From assembly GCA_034120015.1 (NCBI GenBank), contig JAXEIF010000022.1:1-64000 (forward strand): a DNA stretch of 64,000 bases. Reading direction: 5' to 3'. Source of the DNA: CALXOJ01 sp034120015. Lineage in GTDB: Bacteria > Spirochaetota > Spirochaetia > JAFGXN01. The translations under genes were made by a program, and so were the position numbers. Of this stretch, positions 26,355 through 36,105 are shown one piece after another (the stretch's first letter is position 1; each line of letters begins with the position of its first letter). The notes under the pieces are model-generated. The model was not told the origin of the DNA and searched no databases. It was given only the letters and a program-made list of their open reading frames with translations.

Positions 26355-28070
26355 TTACTGCCGGTACATCCGGGCGTATAAACCGTCAGCCTTCATCAGA
26401 CTTTCATGAGTACCCGATTCGACAACATTTCCTTTATCCATGACAAGAATCAGATCGGCATTTCGAATCGTGGAAAGTCTGTGGGCAATGACAAAGCATG
26501 TTTTGTTTTTCATCAGACGCAGAAAGGCTTCCTGAATCCTGATTTCGGTACGCGTATCGACATTGCTGGTCGCCTCGTCCAGAATCAGCAACGGAGCCGG
26601 CCGCAACATGGCGCGTGCAATCGTCAGCATCTGCCGCTGTCCTTGGGAAAGGTCGCAGCCTCCTTCCCGGATCATCGTGTCGTAACCGTGAGGCAGACTG
26701 CGGATAAACGGGTCGGCATTGGCCGCAGCGGCCGCCGCCTCGATTTCGGCATCGGAGGCTTCCGGATTTCCGTAAGCAATATTTTCCCGAACCGTTCCCT
26801 TAAAAAGCCATGTGTCCTGTAAAACCATGGCAAAAGAAGAACGGAGAGAAGACGCGGTACAGGTGTCGGTCGGGATTCCGTCCAAATAAAACTTTCCTGC
26901 ATCCGTTTCGTAGAAACGCATCAGAAGATTAATCAGTGTTGTTTTTCCGGCACCCGTCGGACCGACAACGGCGACCGTTTGTCCGGGAGAAATCGAAAAA
27001 TTCAGATTCCGAATCAGTTTGCGGTCGGAGGAGTAAGAAAAATCAACATTTTTTGCCGTGACGGCTCCCCGCACTTCGGAAAGGACTGTTGCATCGTCGG
27101 GATCGTCGGGTATCACGGGATGATCCAATAATGTAAAAATTCTGTCGGCAGCTGCCGTCGCTGCCTGAATCTGATACAGGACGGAGGTCATTTCGTTAAT
27201 CGGTTTGGAAAACTGAATGGCATAGGTCAGAAATCCGGCAATTTGTCCGACCGAAAGGGATCCCTTCAGAGCCAGAAGACCGCCGAAAATACCGATAGCC
27301 GCATAGGAAAGATTGTTTATCAATCGGGTCGACGGGTTGGTCAGTGAACTGTAAAACTGGGCATCCCGGGCGCAAAAATAAAGTTCTCTGTTTACTTTTT
27401 GAAAACGGTCGGTTAAATCCTTTTCCCGGTCGAACTGCCTGACGGTTTCCAGACCGGAAACGGCTTCTTCAGTCAAGGCAGTCAGCCGTCCGGTGTGCAG
27501 TGCCTGTTCCCGGAACCGTCTCCGGGAATTTTTGGCAATAAAAACGGAAATCAGAACAGAAAAAGGGGCAAGAATAACGATAATGACTGTAATCGTCGGG
27601 TTAAGAATCAGCATGAAAAAAAGACTTCCGACCAGAGTCAGTGATCCGCCCAGAAGCTGGGACAGTCCCTGCAAAAGTCCGTCTGTCAGGGTGTCAATAT
27701 CATTTGTGATACGGGCAATCACATCGCCGTGAGGTTTTGTGTCAAAAAACGAAAGGGGAAAACGGTGCAGCTGCCCGAAAGTGTCGTTGCGTAACCGTCG
27801 GGCAGTTGCATTGGAAATTCGCACCGTGAAAAAGGTCATCAGCCACTGGGCGACGGCAGCCGTCAGAAAAACGACACCCAATCCGGCCAAAATCCAAAAC
27901 AGTGCCGGTAAATCGGATGAACCGTCGTCTCTGATCAGATCGATAGCGATTCCGGAAAGAAACGGAGATACAATCGTCGCGGCAGAAGTAAGACCGGCAG
28001 TTGCGAACAAAGCAGCCGCAGTCGACTTTCGTGAAAAAAGATAACGTATTATTCGCCGGCTTTGTTTCAT
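26355..28070 (-). CDS. ABC exporter half, catalytically complete partner
   Basis: A 571-residue half-transporter with six membrane helices (about 1-310) and an ATPase domain. Walker A is GPTGAGKTTLI, the signature is LSQGQRQMLTIARA (Gln for the first Gly), Walker B is LLILDEATSNVD with the catalytic Glu, and the switch is VIAHRLST with His. The start overlaps the stop of the partner gene by 4 nt. Together they should form a heterodimeric multidrug- or lipid-type exporter. The substrate cannot be told. Confidence 0.92.
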   Translation of the reverse strand: MKQSRRIIRYLFSRKSTAAALFATAGLTSAATIVSPFLSGIAIDLIRDDGSSDLPALFWILAGLGVVFLTAAVAQWLMTFFTVRISNATARRLRNDTFGQLHRFPLSFFDTKPHGDVIARITNDIDTLTDGLLQGLSQLLGGSLTLVGSLFFMLILNPTITVIIVILAPFSVLISVFIAKNSRRRFREQALHTGRLTALTEEAVSGLETVRQFDREKDLTDRFQKVNRELYFCARDAQFYSSLTNPSTRLINNLSYAAIGIFGGLLALKGSLSVGQIAGFLTYAIQFSKPINEMTSVLYQIQAATAAADRIFTLLDHPVIPDDPDDATVLSEVRGAVTAKNVDFSYSSDRKLIRNLNFSISPGQTVAVVGPTGAGKTTLINLLMRFYETDAGKFYLDGIPTDTCTASSLRSSFAMVLQDTWLFKGTVRENIAYGNPEASDAEIEAAAAAANADPFIRSLPHGYDTMIREGGCDLSQGQRQMLTIARAMLRPAPLLILDEATSNVDTRTEIRIQEAFLRLMKNKTCFVIAHRLSTIRNADLILVMDKGNVVESGTHESLMKADGLYARMYRQ

Positions 28071-29782
28071 TCCTTATACTCCTGTGACTCGACAATTTCC
28101 CTGTATACTTCACAGGAACGGATTAAATCATCATGAGATCCGATGCCGGCCGGTTTTCCGTTATCGAGAACCAGAATCACATCGGCATGGCGGACCATTT
28201 TGGCCCGCTGAGAAATGATAATCACCGTCTGTTCCGCCCGGCGCTTTTCAATCTCATCATACACTCCGGCGGCCGTTACCGCATCCAAAGCACTGAAAGC
28301 ATCATCGAGAATCAGAACCGGCGCCGGCTTGAGAAACGCCCGCGCTATCGTCAGCCGCTGCCGCTGCCCTCCGGAAAAATTCATACCGTTCCGTTCGACG
28401 GGCGAATCATAGCCGTCGGGCAGCGCCTCGATAAAATCGGCCGCATAAGCCGCCCTGCAGGCGGCTTTTATTTGCGAATCGGTTGCTTCCGGGTTGCCCC
28501 ACCTCAGGTTTTCGGCCACTGTTCCGGAGAAGAGAGTTTTTTGTTGCGGGACCGGAGCAAAAAAACGGCGAACCGTTGCCGGCGGCAGTGTACGGATGTC
28601 GATTCCGTGAATCAGGATTCTGCCGTCGCTGACATCGTTAAAACGCTGCAACAGAGCCGCCAAAGTCGATTTCCCGCTGCCTGTACCGCCGATAATGCCG
28701 ATCAGATTTCCTTTAAAAATTTTCAGAGAGATTTTTTCGAGAGCCGGTGCCGTTTCCGGGGAGTAACGAAACGATATGTCTTCGATTTCCAAAATCGGAC
28801 ATTCCGCTTTCGGCTGAGGCAGCGGAACAGCCGGATCTTCGGATATTCCCGGTTTATATTCCAAAATTTCCCGGACGCGGGTCGTTGCGGCTGCCGTTTT
28901 TGAAAACAGTACTGCCAAATTGGAAACCACAATAAAAGCATTTAAAATCATTATCAGATAATTGACGAGAGCGACAATTTCGCCTCTGGTCATGTTGCCC
29001 CGATGGACCTGCCATCCGCCCAGACCGATAACTCCGATGATTCCGATGTTGAGTAAAAAAGATGTTGTCGGACCCGTCAGACCCGTCAGAAAACCGGTAA
29101 CCGATGCCCATCGGGAGTGAGCTTCGGTTTCTGCCCGGAACGCATCCGTTTCGCGTTTCTCGGCGGTAAAGGCTCGAATCACCCTGACTCCGGACAAATT
29201 CTGCCGCAGACGTACCGTCAGATTATCCAGGCATTCCTGTGTCTTGCGGGCCGGTGTTACCGATTTCATAATAATGACGGCAATAATGATGCCCGTCAGC
29301 AGAATCAGGACTATAAATAAAAGCGACAGTTTCGGATTCAGAACGGCAGCCATGACAATGCCGCCGATACACAGAAACGGCGCGCGGATCAGCAGACGAA
29401 TCACCATGGCGGCACCCGACTGAATCTGTCCCGTGTCGACGATAATCCGGTTTATCAGTGAAGCTGTCGTTATATTTTGTGTATCGCGGGAAGAAAAAGT
29501 CATAACTTTTTCGAACAAAGCGTTTCGTAAATCGGTTCCCAGTCCCTGAGACGCCCGCGAGGCGTAAAACTGGCAGACAATGGCCGCTCCCCAGCCGGTG
29601 ACCGCAGAGATCAGCATCAGAATTCCCCATCGGATAATTTCGTGACGGCAACCGGGAATAATTCCGCGGTCGATAATCAGCGCCGTCATCGTCGGCAGCA
29701 TCAGTTCGAGAACGGCTTCCGTCAGTTTAAAAAACGGTCCGAGAATAAATTCCTTTTTATAGGGAAGCAAAAAACGAAACAT
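28067..29782 (-). CDS. ABC exporter half, degenerate-site partner
   Basis: A 571-residue half-transporter with N-terminal membrane domain and ATPase. Walker A GGTGSGKSTLA and signature FSGGQRQRLTIARA are normal, but Walker B reads LILDDAFSALD with Asp for the catalytic Glu, and the switch reads IISQRAKMV with Gln for His. These changes mark the non-hydrolysing site of heterodimeric exporters such as TM287/288 or BmrCD. It is first in the two-gene unit. TATAAA is 6 nt before ATG, with no clear Shine-Dalgarno. Confidence 0.92.
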   Translation of the reverse strand: MFRFLLPYKKEFILGPFFKLTEAVLELMLPTMTALIIDRGIIPGCRHEIIRWGILMLISAVTGWGAAIVCQFYASRASQGLGTDLRNALFEKVMTFSSRDTQNITTASLINRIIVDTGQIQSGAAMVIRLLIRAPFLCIGGIVMAAVLNPKLSLLFIVLILLTGIIIAVIIMKSVTPARKTQECLDNLTVRLRQNLSGVRVIRAFTAEKRETDAFRAETEAHSRWASVTGFLTGLTGPTTSFLLNIGIIGVIGLGGWQVHRGNMTRGEIVALVNYLIMILNAFIVVSNLAVLFSKTAAATTRVREILEYKPGISEDPAVPLPQPKAECPILEIEDISFRYSPETAPALEKISLKIFKGNLIGIIGGTGSGKSTLAALLQRFNDVSDGRILIHGIDIRTLPPATVRRFFAPVPQQKTLFSGTVAENLRWGNPEATDSQIKAACRAAYAADFIEALPDGYDSPVERNGMNFSGGQRQRLTIARAFLKPAPVLILDDAFSALDAVTAAGVYDEIEKRRAEQTVIIISQRAKMVRHADVILVLDNGKPAGIGSHDDLIRSCEVYREIVESQEYKE

Positions 29783-29788
29783 CTTTTT

Positions 29789-29794
29789 TTTATA
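29789..29794 (-). promoter_or_regulatory. -10 box of leaderless-type ABC exporter promoter
   Basis: TATAAA on the minus strand lies 6 nt before ATG 29782, separated by AAAAAG. The rest of 29795-29968 is AT-rich and holds only the upstream region of the next lipoprotein. Confidence 0.4.
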
Positions 29795-29968
29795 AATCGT
29801 AAGCAGAGAAATTTCAATCCGAAACAGAGAAATGTTCCCGAAATATTTTTATAGAGAGATAATAATACGGCATATAAATATATTATAAAGACTGTTACAA
29901 ATATATTGTAAATTAATAATGATTCAGATATAATAAAATTATATTGATTATAAAAACAGGGATCAATT

Positions 29969-31162
29969 ATGAAAACTTTTATCCATGTTATTTTTTTGGC
30001 AGCCGTATTGGCGGTTTCGTGTAAAGAACCGGCCGAAGTGCGTTTTGATCCGAATAGTGGAGAAGGAAAGATGAATTCGATTGTCTGCTCGGTCGGGGAT
30101 ACCGTGAAGATTCCGAAAAACGAATTTTCAAAAGAGGGATTTGTCTTTGCGGAATGGAATACGAAAAAGGACGGCAGCGGAATCAGTGTGAAAGATCAGT
30201 CTTCGATTCGGGTAACGCAACCGCTGACAATTCTTTATGCCCGGTGGACGGATGTCCGGGAAATTTCCGTCAGCGATTTGAAGGCCGATGTTGCGACACC
30301 GGAATCGGTTCTTTTGACATGGACGCTCTCGGGTATGCCTTCTGCCGATTATCGGGTTATTTATAAAACGGGGGAGAGCGAAACAGCTGTTGATTTAGCG
30401 GCGGCGGGATTCGAAACTCCGGAGAAAGGTGTTCGGATTAACGGACTGACGGCCGGAACAGAGTATACGTTTACGGTGACCGCCGTCTTTGATACGCTCG
30501 AGGGGACCGGTTCGGTCAGCGCCTTTCCGGTACCGCAGCCGGCTTCCGATTTGAAGGCGGTGATTAACGATACTCCGGGGGAAGTCGTTCTTTCCTGGTC
30601 GTCCTCGACAACCGAAGACGTGACGTATAAAATTTGTTACGGGAAAACGGCGGCCGATACGGTTTACGACGGGCCGGTTTCCGGAAATACGTTGACGCTG
30701 ACAGGATTGGATTGTGGCAGTGAATACCGGTTTGCGGTGCGCGCGGTGAAAGAGGGAATCGAAGGCCCTGCCGCGGAAGCAACTGCCGCAACGAAAAAGC
30801 TGCTGCAGACAAACGGATTTAATAAGGAGTATAATTCGGTTGTCGAACTTAAGTTTTCCGAAGTTGTGAATTTCGAAGCGGATACAGTTGTTTCGGCAAG
30901 AATGTATATTACATTTGATAATTCTTCCGACACACCCGTTGATATAACGGCAGATTTCGGCATAACGGATCATGTGGTTGATAATTCTTATACAACGTTC
31001 GTAGATCCCGATTCGGGAGAGTCTATCGGCGGAGATTTTCTTCTGATGATTTACGGGGGTTCGGGTACCTTATCCGGCAACTGCACGTTCAGACTGGAAT
31101 TCAAAGACAGCAATTATTACGATTCGGTCTGCGAATGGACAGTACCGATTTCTGCACCGTAA
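29969..31162 (+). CDS. Lipoprotein with B-repeat and two fibronectin type III domains
   Basis: A 397-residue lipoprotein. Signal peptide and lipobox AVSC (Cys 18) are followed at once by an InlB-type B-repeat (VRFDPNSGEGKM to LYARWTDV, about 25-95). Two Fn3 modules follow (about 98-185 and 190-275, with VLLTWTLSGMPSADYRVIY and VVLSWSSSTTEDVTYKICY). A C-terminal beta-rich domain of about 115 residues completes it. B-repeats and Fn3 are common in surface stalks and adhesins. It is the first of five related genes across 10 kb. A terminator follows at 31183. Confidence 0.85.
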   Translation: MKTFIHVIFLAAVLAVSCKEPAEVRFDPNSGEGKMNSIVCSVGDTVKIPKNEFSKEGFVFAEWNTKKDGSGISVKDQSSIRVTQPLTILYARWTDVREISVSDLKADVATPESVLLTWTLSGMPSADYRVIYKTGESETAVDLAAAGFETPEKGVRINGLTAGTEYTFTVTAVFDTLEGTGSVSAFPVPQPASDLKAVINDTPGEVVLSWSSSTTEDVTYKICYGKTAADTVYDGPVSGNTLTLTGLDCGSEYRFAVRAVKEGIEGPAAEATAATKKLLQTNGFNKEYNSVVELKFSEVVNFEADTVVSARMYITFDNSSDTPVDITADFGITDHVVDNSYTTFVDPDSGESIGGDFLLMIYGGSGTLSGNCTFRLEFKDSNYYDSVCEWTVPISAP

Positions 31163-31182
31163 GATAACGGTGATTTGCGGAC

Positions 31183-31209
31183 CCGGCTCCGTTCGGGGCT
31201 GGCTTTTTT
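31183..31209 (+). terminator. Rho-independent terminator after lipoprotein gene
   Basis: CCGGCTCC and GGGGCTGG pair (two G-U pairs) around GTTC, followed by CTTTTTT. Confidence 0.75.
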
Positions 31210-31221
31210 GGGAAAACGGTG

Positions 31222-31227
31222 TATAAT
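31222..31227 (+). promoter_or_regulatory. -10 box of leaderless-type PHP gene promoter
   Basis: TATAAT is 6 nt before ATG 31234, with TCTGTT between and no Shine-Dalgarno. It lies right after the upstream terminator, so it must be the gene's own promoter. Confidence 0.6.
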
Positions 31228-31233
31228 TCTGTT

Positions 31234-32046
31234 ATGAGATTCTCCACGCTTCACTGTCATACCGTTTATTCCGACGGGAAAAATACAATCGACGAAATGG
31301 TTCGGGCAGCCATCGGGAAAAATTTCGGAACAATCGGGTTTTCCGATCACGGACCGATTACCGTTCCCTGCAGCTGTAACATGAAAGCCGAAGATTTTTC
31401 TTCTTACCGAAAAGAAATACGGGAAGCGGCCGAACGGTACTGTTCGCAAATAAATGTTCGTTTCGGACTGGAATGCGACTGGCTGAAAGGATGCCAGCCG
31501 ATTGCTTTTTACGACGCTTTTCCGACCGATTACCGCATCGGCAGTGTTCATTTTATCCGATGCGGAGAGGAGTTTGTTCCGATTGACAAGAGTCGGGAGC
31601 TGCAGCTCGAAATTATCGAACGATATTACAACGGAGACCGCTATGCCATGGTTCTCGATTATTACAGCCATGTCGAAGAGATGACGGCGGCCGGCGGATT
31701 TGATATTCTCGGCCATATCGATTTGGTTTGTAAATTCAACGAAAACAACGCACTCTTCGATGAAGAATCGGATCTGTTTGAAAAACCGGTTTCCCGTATT
31801 TTGGAAGCCGCCGCCGATAACCGGATTGCGGTCGAAATCAATACCGGGGCTATCGGCCGCGGCTACCGTTCGCGGCCTTACCCTTCACCGCGGATTTTGC
31901 GTTTGTGCGCCGCGCACCGCCTGCCGATATACCTCAATTCCGATGCTCACACGACAGCCTCGTTGGATGCCGGATATGCCGATGTGGTGCGTTATCTGAA
32001 GGAGAACGGTTGTCCGGAAGACATAGTAACCGATATCCTTTTTTAA
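31234..32046 (+). CDS. PHP-domain phosphatase (histidinol-phosphatase-like)
   Basis: A 270-residue cytoplasmic metal-dependent phosphoesterase of the PHP family. Metal-ligand blocks are visible in order: LHCHTVYSDGKNT near 5, FSDHGPI near 42, GLECDW near 77, GSVHFI, LGHIDLVCKF, and YLNSDAHT near the C-terminus. It resembles histidinol-phosphatases of the HisK type, but no his genes are nearby, so the substrate stays open. It splits the lipoprotein array between the first and second members. I used the ATG at 31234, where the conserved N-terminus begins. Confidence 0.85.
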   Translation: MRFSTLHCHTVYSDGKNTIDEMVRAAIGKNFGTIGFSDHGPITVPCSCNMKAEDFSSYRKEIREAAERYCSQINVRFGLECDWLKGCQPIAFYDAFPTDYRIGSVHFIRCGEEFVPIDKSRELQLEIIERYYNGDRYAMVLDYYSHVEEMTAAGGFDILGHIDLVCKFNENNALFDEESDLFEKPVSRILEAAADNRIAVEINTGAIGRGYRSRPYPSPRILRLCAAHRLPIYLNSDAHTTASLDAGYADVVRYLKENGCPEDIVTDILF

Positions 32047-32163
32047 TTGGCGACGATATGAATTCTGACCGGCCGGCAAAAAGTAACTGTGTTTTGACGG
32101 CGGATAGTCCGATTAAAATATTTGAATTTTGTAAATATTTCCGTGAAATTTAGCGAAAAATTG

Positions 32164-32191
32164 TTGACTTTCCTGGAAAAACGCCGATACT
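32164..32191 (+). promoter_or_regulatory. Candidate promoter of the pseudogene lipoprotein
   Basis: TTGACT, 16-bp spacer, GATACT, giving a leader of about 65 nt with AAGGGTGG before ATG 32261. Otherwise 32047-32260 holds no gene. Confidence 0.4.
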
Positions 32192-32260
32192 GTTTTTGCA
32201 GAAAGTGAAAAATTCGATTTTGTATTAAAATTATAATATGTCAGATTTTAAGGGTGGTGT

Positions 32261-33840
32261 ATGAAAAAATTTGTTTTATTTTCATTTTTTATTTTATTGG
32301 CAGGCTGTCAGGAAAGCAAAACCGTTAACGTCAAATTCGACAGTAACGGCGGTAACGGCGTCATGTAGGAATGTGTTGTTGAGGCCGGAAAAGAAATGAC
32401 ATTACCGGAAAATGCTTTCAGCCGTGAGGATTACACATTTAACAGCTGGAACAGCGAAAAAAACGGTAGTGGAAAAATCTACGCTGATAAGGAAAAAATA
32501 ACACCGCTTGAAGATTTGACGCTCTATGCTCAATGGACTCTTGTAAAAGTCGGATCGGTTTCCGATTTGCATGCGATTGCCGGCGACGGTGAAGTCACGT
32601 TGACATGGACGGCGCCCGAAGGTAGTTGGGATAAAATTGTGATTTCCGCCGAGGGTTTGGACAATTATTCAATCGAAGTGACGGACAAAACAGTCGCATC
32701 TAAGAGGATTGCCGGATTAACCAATTATTCTCCATATTCGTTTACCGTAATTGTATATTGCGGTTCGATCGCCGGTGAGCCGGTAACGGTGACGGCAACA
32801 CCGGAAGCCGTATTACAGAGTGTTGCTTTAACTGTACCGGACGGCATTGGCAATACATCGGTAGCAGTTATTGAAACGCTTTCGCCGGCAAACGCTTATG
32901 TGAAGGATGTAACGGTTACGGCGAACGAAACAGCAGGTTTCATTTATGATCGTGGGAAAGGGCTTTTACGGTTACCTTCAAACAGCTTGCAGACACCTGT
33001 AAATTATACTTTGACATTCACTTATATAATAAAAAATGACGATACGAAAGCATTCGATGTACAAATAACTGTTTATCCGGACAATTTTATTTATCGGAAT
33101 GAAAAACTTTATCAGCCGGTTTCGGTCTATTCCGATTTCAGCAATACAAATACAGAGATTACGGTTAATAATGCTCCTGTCGAAGAGGGGGCGGTAACCC
33201 GCTCTGAAACGGGAATAGGTTTTAAGGTCAATGTCCTGCCGGACGACAGTACCTCACATGCGTTAAAAACGTCCGTTATATTTAATAATGTAACGGGAGC
33301 CGGGGCAGAGACGACTCTCGGCTGGCTGATGGAAATGTCTGTGGTTTACAGTGATGTAACAAATATCAGAGGCATTTTACAGTTCGATTCGGGGACTCCC
33401 GGCGATCCGCCCTTTTTTTATCTGTTGCGCAATACTTACTACGGTGCGGTCGGTGCAGGAACAGCCTTTCGGGTCGGAAAATACAGTAAACTGGGAAACA
33501 ATCATAGCGAATCTCCGCTGAAGCATAACTTGAAGAATGGAACTCCGATGCTTCTCGGTTATTTGTTTGACGGCGTCGGAAGGGCTGAGGCCACCGAAAC
33601 GGACAATTCCGTTACTTTTTTCGTGACGGGAACATGATTGCCCTGCCGCTGAACAGCAGTACGCAAAATGATACCGAAAGCGGAAATCCGGCTCAAATCA
33701 TTACAGCACCGACACTTGGTAATACATTTACTTTAACGGTTTCCAGAGACGGTAAGTCGGGAGAATCTGTAATTGACAACGGTATATTGACGATTCAAAA
33801 AGTCGTTTTTTATAAACCGTATCTATCGGCAACCGAATAA
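32261..33840 (+). pseudogene. Broken B-repeat/Fn3 lipoprotein gene
   Basis: From ATG 32261 a lipoprotein leader (lipobox LAGC, Cys 16) runs into a B-repeat. Codon 36 is TAG (32366-32368), exactly where paralogues have Lys or Glu in GTMKDM, GSMEEL and GTMKEM. The frame then stays open through a B-repeat remainder (FNSWNSEKNGSGK), an Fn3 module and a diverged C-terminal domain, to TGA at 33635. The C-terminus continues in another frame from about 33634 to 33840, as expected after loss of one base between 33611 and 33634. Two independent lesions argue for a true pseudogene. A restart at ATG 32396 would lack a signal peptide. Confidence 0.85.
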
Positions 33841-33848
33841 AGATTCCG

Positions 33849-33868
33849 CAGCCTAAGCCGGCTGTTTT
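33849..33868 (+). terminator. Weak terminator after pseudogene
   Basis: CAGCC and GGCTG pair around a 6-nt loop and are followed by TTTT. The remaining bases to 34041 are AT-rich with a Shine-Dalgarno (AAAAGGAG) for the next gene. Confidence 0.4.
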
Positions 33869-34041
33869 AATCCGATAGTTTTTTATCCGCCGGCTGAATA
33901 CGAAATTGACAGAAATAAAAAAAAATTCTTGTTTTTTTGGTGAAATCATCGGAGAATAAACAGGAAGGTTTTTAAAACAGGATTATTTATAACGATTAAA
34001 AATAAATATGATTTTCATAAATTACAGAAAAGGAGATTCTT

Positions 34042-35643
34042 ATGAAAAAGAAAATGTCGATTTTATTGTTGCTTGGTTTGCTGTTATCCGGTTGTCCGGA
34101 AATCGCAACAGTGACAATCCGATTTGACGCCAATGGCGGTCAAGGTACAATGAAAGACATGGTGGTTGAATGCGGGAAAGAAGTTCTTTTAAGTGCTAAT
34201 ACCTACAAAAATGAACAAAAAGAATTCGTGTCGTGGAATGACATGGAGGACGGCACAGGTCTGTCTTATTCCGACAAGGCCAAAATAAAACCTGTTGCCG
34301 ATATGACATTATACGCTCAATGGGCTTCTGTAGAGCCAAAAGGAAAATTCGGGATTGAAAATGATGGTCAGGAAGCATTATTTTATCAAACAAAAAAAAA
34401 TGTAATTTTACCTTTCTCTTTAACCGGAGGATGGACATGGCCGACGGATCTTTCACAGATTAAAATCTCGGTAAAGATGGATGATATGATAGTTGCCGAT
34501 GAAGCAGTTCTGCTGGACACAGAAAAAAATCAAATTGTCATTAAGAATCAGGGACTAACAAAAACCGGGGTAACTTACAATGTTGAGTTTTCCGATAAAG
34601 CGGGAAAATACAGCACGTTGAATTTATTGTGGCCGTTAACCGGGGATTTAATTTCCGAATCGGTAACGATTACTTTTTCCCCGCCACCGATTGAAGGAGC
34701 AAAATATATAGAAGGTGAAATCTTAACGGCTAAAATAGAAGGAACAACACAAAATTTGCATGTCAGCGCAATTCGATATGGTTCTGCTCCGGAAGAGATT
34801 CCTGTTAGTGAAAATCAGACATTTAAGGCACCTGATGCAATGGGAGATCAGAAATTAACTCTTATTGTAAAACTGGGTAATGTGATTGTAGAGAAGGAGT
34901 TTTTAATTACGGTAGCTTACACGGCTGATTGTCTACGATATTCCGAAAAGGTTTTTCAGGTGGTAAAATCGTTTAATTTTGTTTCGGAACAAACGAATAT
35001 AGTGACGGATATTGCTCATAATGATAACGAAAATGATAATACGCCGATACAAAGTAGTGTAAACGGTTATAGCTTCAGAATGAAACCCAGCGGTTCAAAT
35101 TGGAAGAAAGTTTTTAAATTAAATAATTTGTCGCAGGAATTTACTTTGATTTCGATGAAAGTAAAGTGGAGAAAACTTAAAGGAAATAACAATCCCAATT
35201 TTTATATTTTCGGACAACAACATGGAGAAAGTCCTTCCGGGGGAGGAGACGCGTGGGCGCCTCTTCATGGTTTTCGTTTTTATGAGGCATCTTATAACGC
35301 AAATCAATGGCATACGTATTTTATGGATGGAAAGTGGACGCCGGGTAATTCTGGATATATTGTTTCAACAGACGGTCTTTTGGAAGCCGGCGTTTATCAT
35401 ACTTTTAAAGTATATGACGACAAAACAAATCGAAGTTTTCAAATAAATGACGAAAAAATAAAAACAATAACAAGCACAAGTTCGGATTCGTTGTATTCGA
35501 AACGGGTTGCGGATGGTGATTTATTGCGTATTGAATTTGGCAATGTGGACGGATATACCCAAGGAGAGGCTGACGAACCGGACTACACAATCGAGTATAT
35601 CAATTTTTATAAGGAAGCAGATGAGGCTTTTTTTCAACAATAA
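34042..35643 (+). CDS. B-repeat lipoprotein, paralogue 3
   Basis: A 533-residue lipoprotein with lipobox LSGC (Cys 18) and one B-repeat right after it (VTIRFDANGGQGTMKDM to TLYAQWAS, about 24-95). A central beta-sandwich region is followed by a C-terminal module of about 200 residues (CLRYSEKVFQVVKSFNF, then YHTFKVYDDKTNRSFQIND and YTIEYINFYKEADE). The same module ends paralogue 5 and, more weakly, the others. AAAAGGAG lies 8 nt before ATG. The body is more AT-rich than the leader. It is likely exposed on the cell surface; the ligand is unknown. Confidence 0.83.
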   Translation: MKKKMSILLLLGLLLSGCPEIATVTIRFDANGGQGTMKDMVVECGKEVLLSANTYKNEQKEFVSWNDMEDGTGLSYSDKAKIKPVADMTLYAQWASVEPKGKFGIENDGQEALFYQTKKNVILPFSLTGGWTWPTDLSQIKISVKMDDMIVADEAVLLDTEKNQIVIKNQGLTKTGVTYNVEFSDKAGKYSTLNLLWPLTGDLISESVTITFSPPPIEGAKYIEGEILTAKIEGTTQNLHVSAIRYGSAPEEIPVSENQTFKAPDAMGDQKLTLIVKLGNVIVEKEFLITVAYTADCLRYSEKVFQVVKSFNFVSEQTNIVTDIAHNDNENDNTPIQSSVNGYSFRMKPSGSNWKKVFKLNNLSQEFTLISMKVKWRKLKGNNNPNFYIFGQQHGESPSGGGDAWAPLHGFRFYEASYNANQWHTYFMDGKWTPGNSGYIVSTDGLLEAGVYHTFKVYDDKTNRSFQINDEKIKTITSTSSDSLYSKRVADGDLLRIEFGNVDGYTQGEADEPDYTIEYINFYKEADEAFFQQ

Positions 35644-35787
35644 AAGGGATATTATCAGATATGCTGCGGTGAAAAATATTAGGATTTATGACAATTGTTT
35701 GGAATTTTTGCGGGACAGGAATACTCTAAAAAATTTTTATTTTATGCAGTTATTTAAAATTTATAAATTTTATGAAAATGACATGTT

Positions 35788-36105
35788 GAAAATAAATCAA
35801 AAAAGGAGGTTTTTATGAAGAGGAAAATGTTGGTTTTTTTATCAGTATTCGGGTTTCTGATGGCCGGTTGTCCGGAAACGACGTCGACATCGGTAACAAT
35901 TAAGTTTGATGCCAACGGAGGAAAAGGTTCCATGGAAGAATTGGTGATTCAGAGCGGTACGGAAGCGGTTCTGACTCAGAACGCTTTTACCCGTGATGGT
36001 TTTTCTTTTACGGGTTGGAACGATTCGGCAGACGGCAAGGGAAAGAATTATGCCGATAAAGCGAAAGTTAAACCGACAGCGGATATAATACTGTTTGCAC
36101 AGTGG
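35788..36105 (+). repeat. Direct-repeat block, copy 1 (leader and B-repeat)
   Basis: From about 27 nt before ATG to the end of the B-repeat this DNA closely matches 37504-37821, including the ribosome site, signal peptide and ATGGCCGGTTGTCCGGAAAC. Similarity fades sharply after the B-repeat. Confidence 0.75.
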
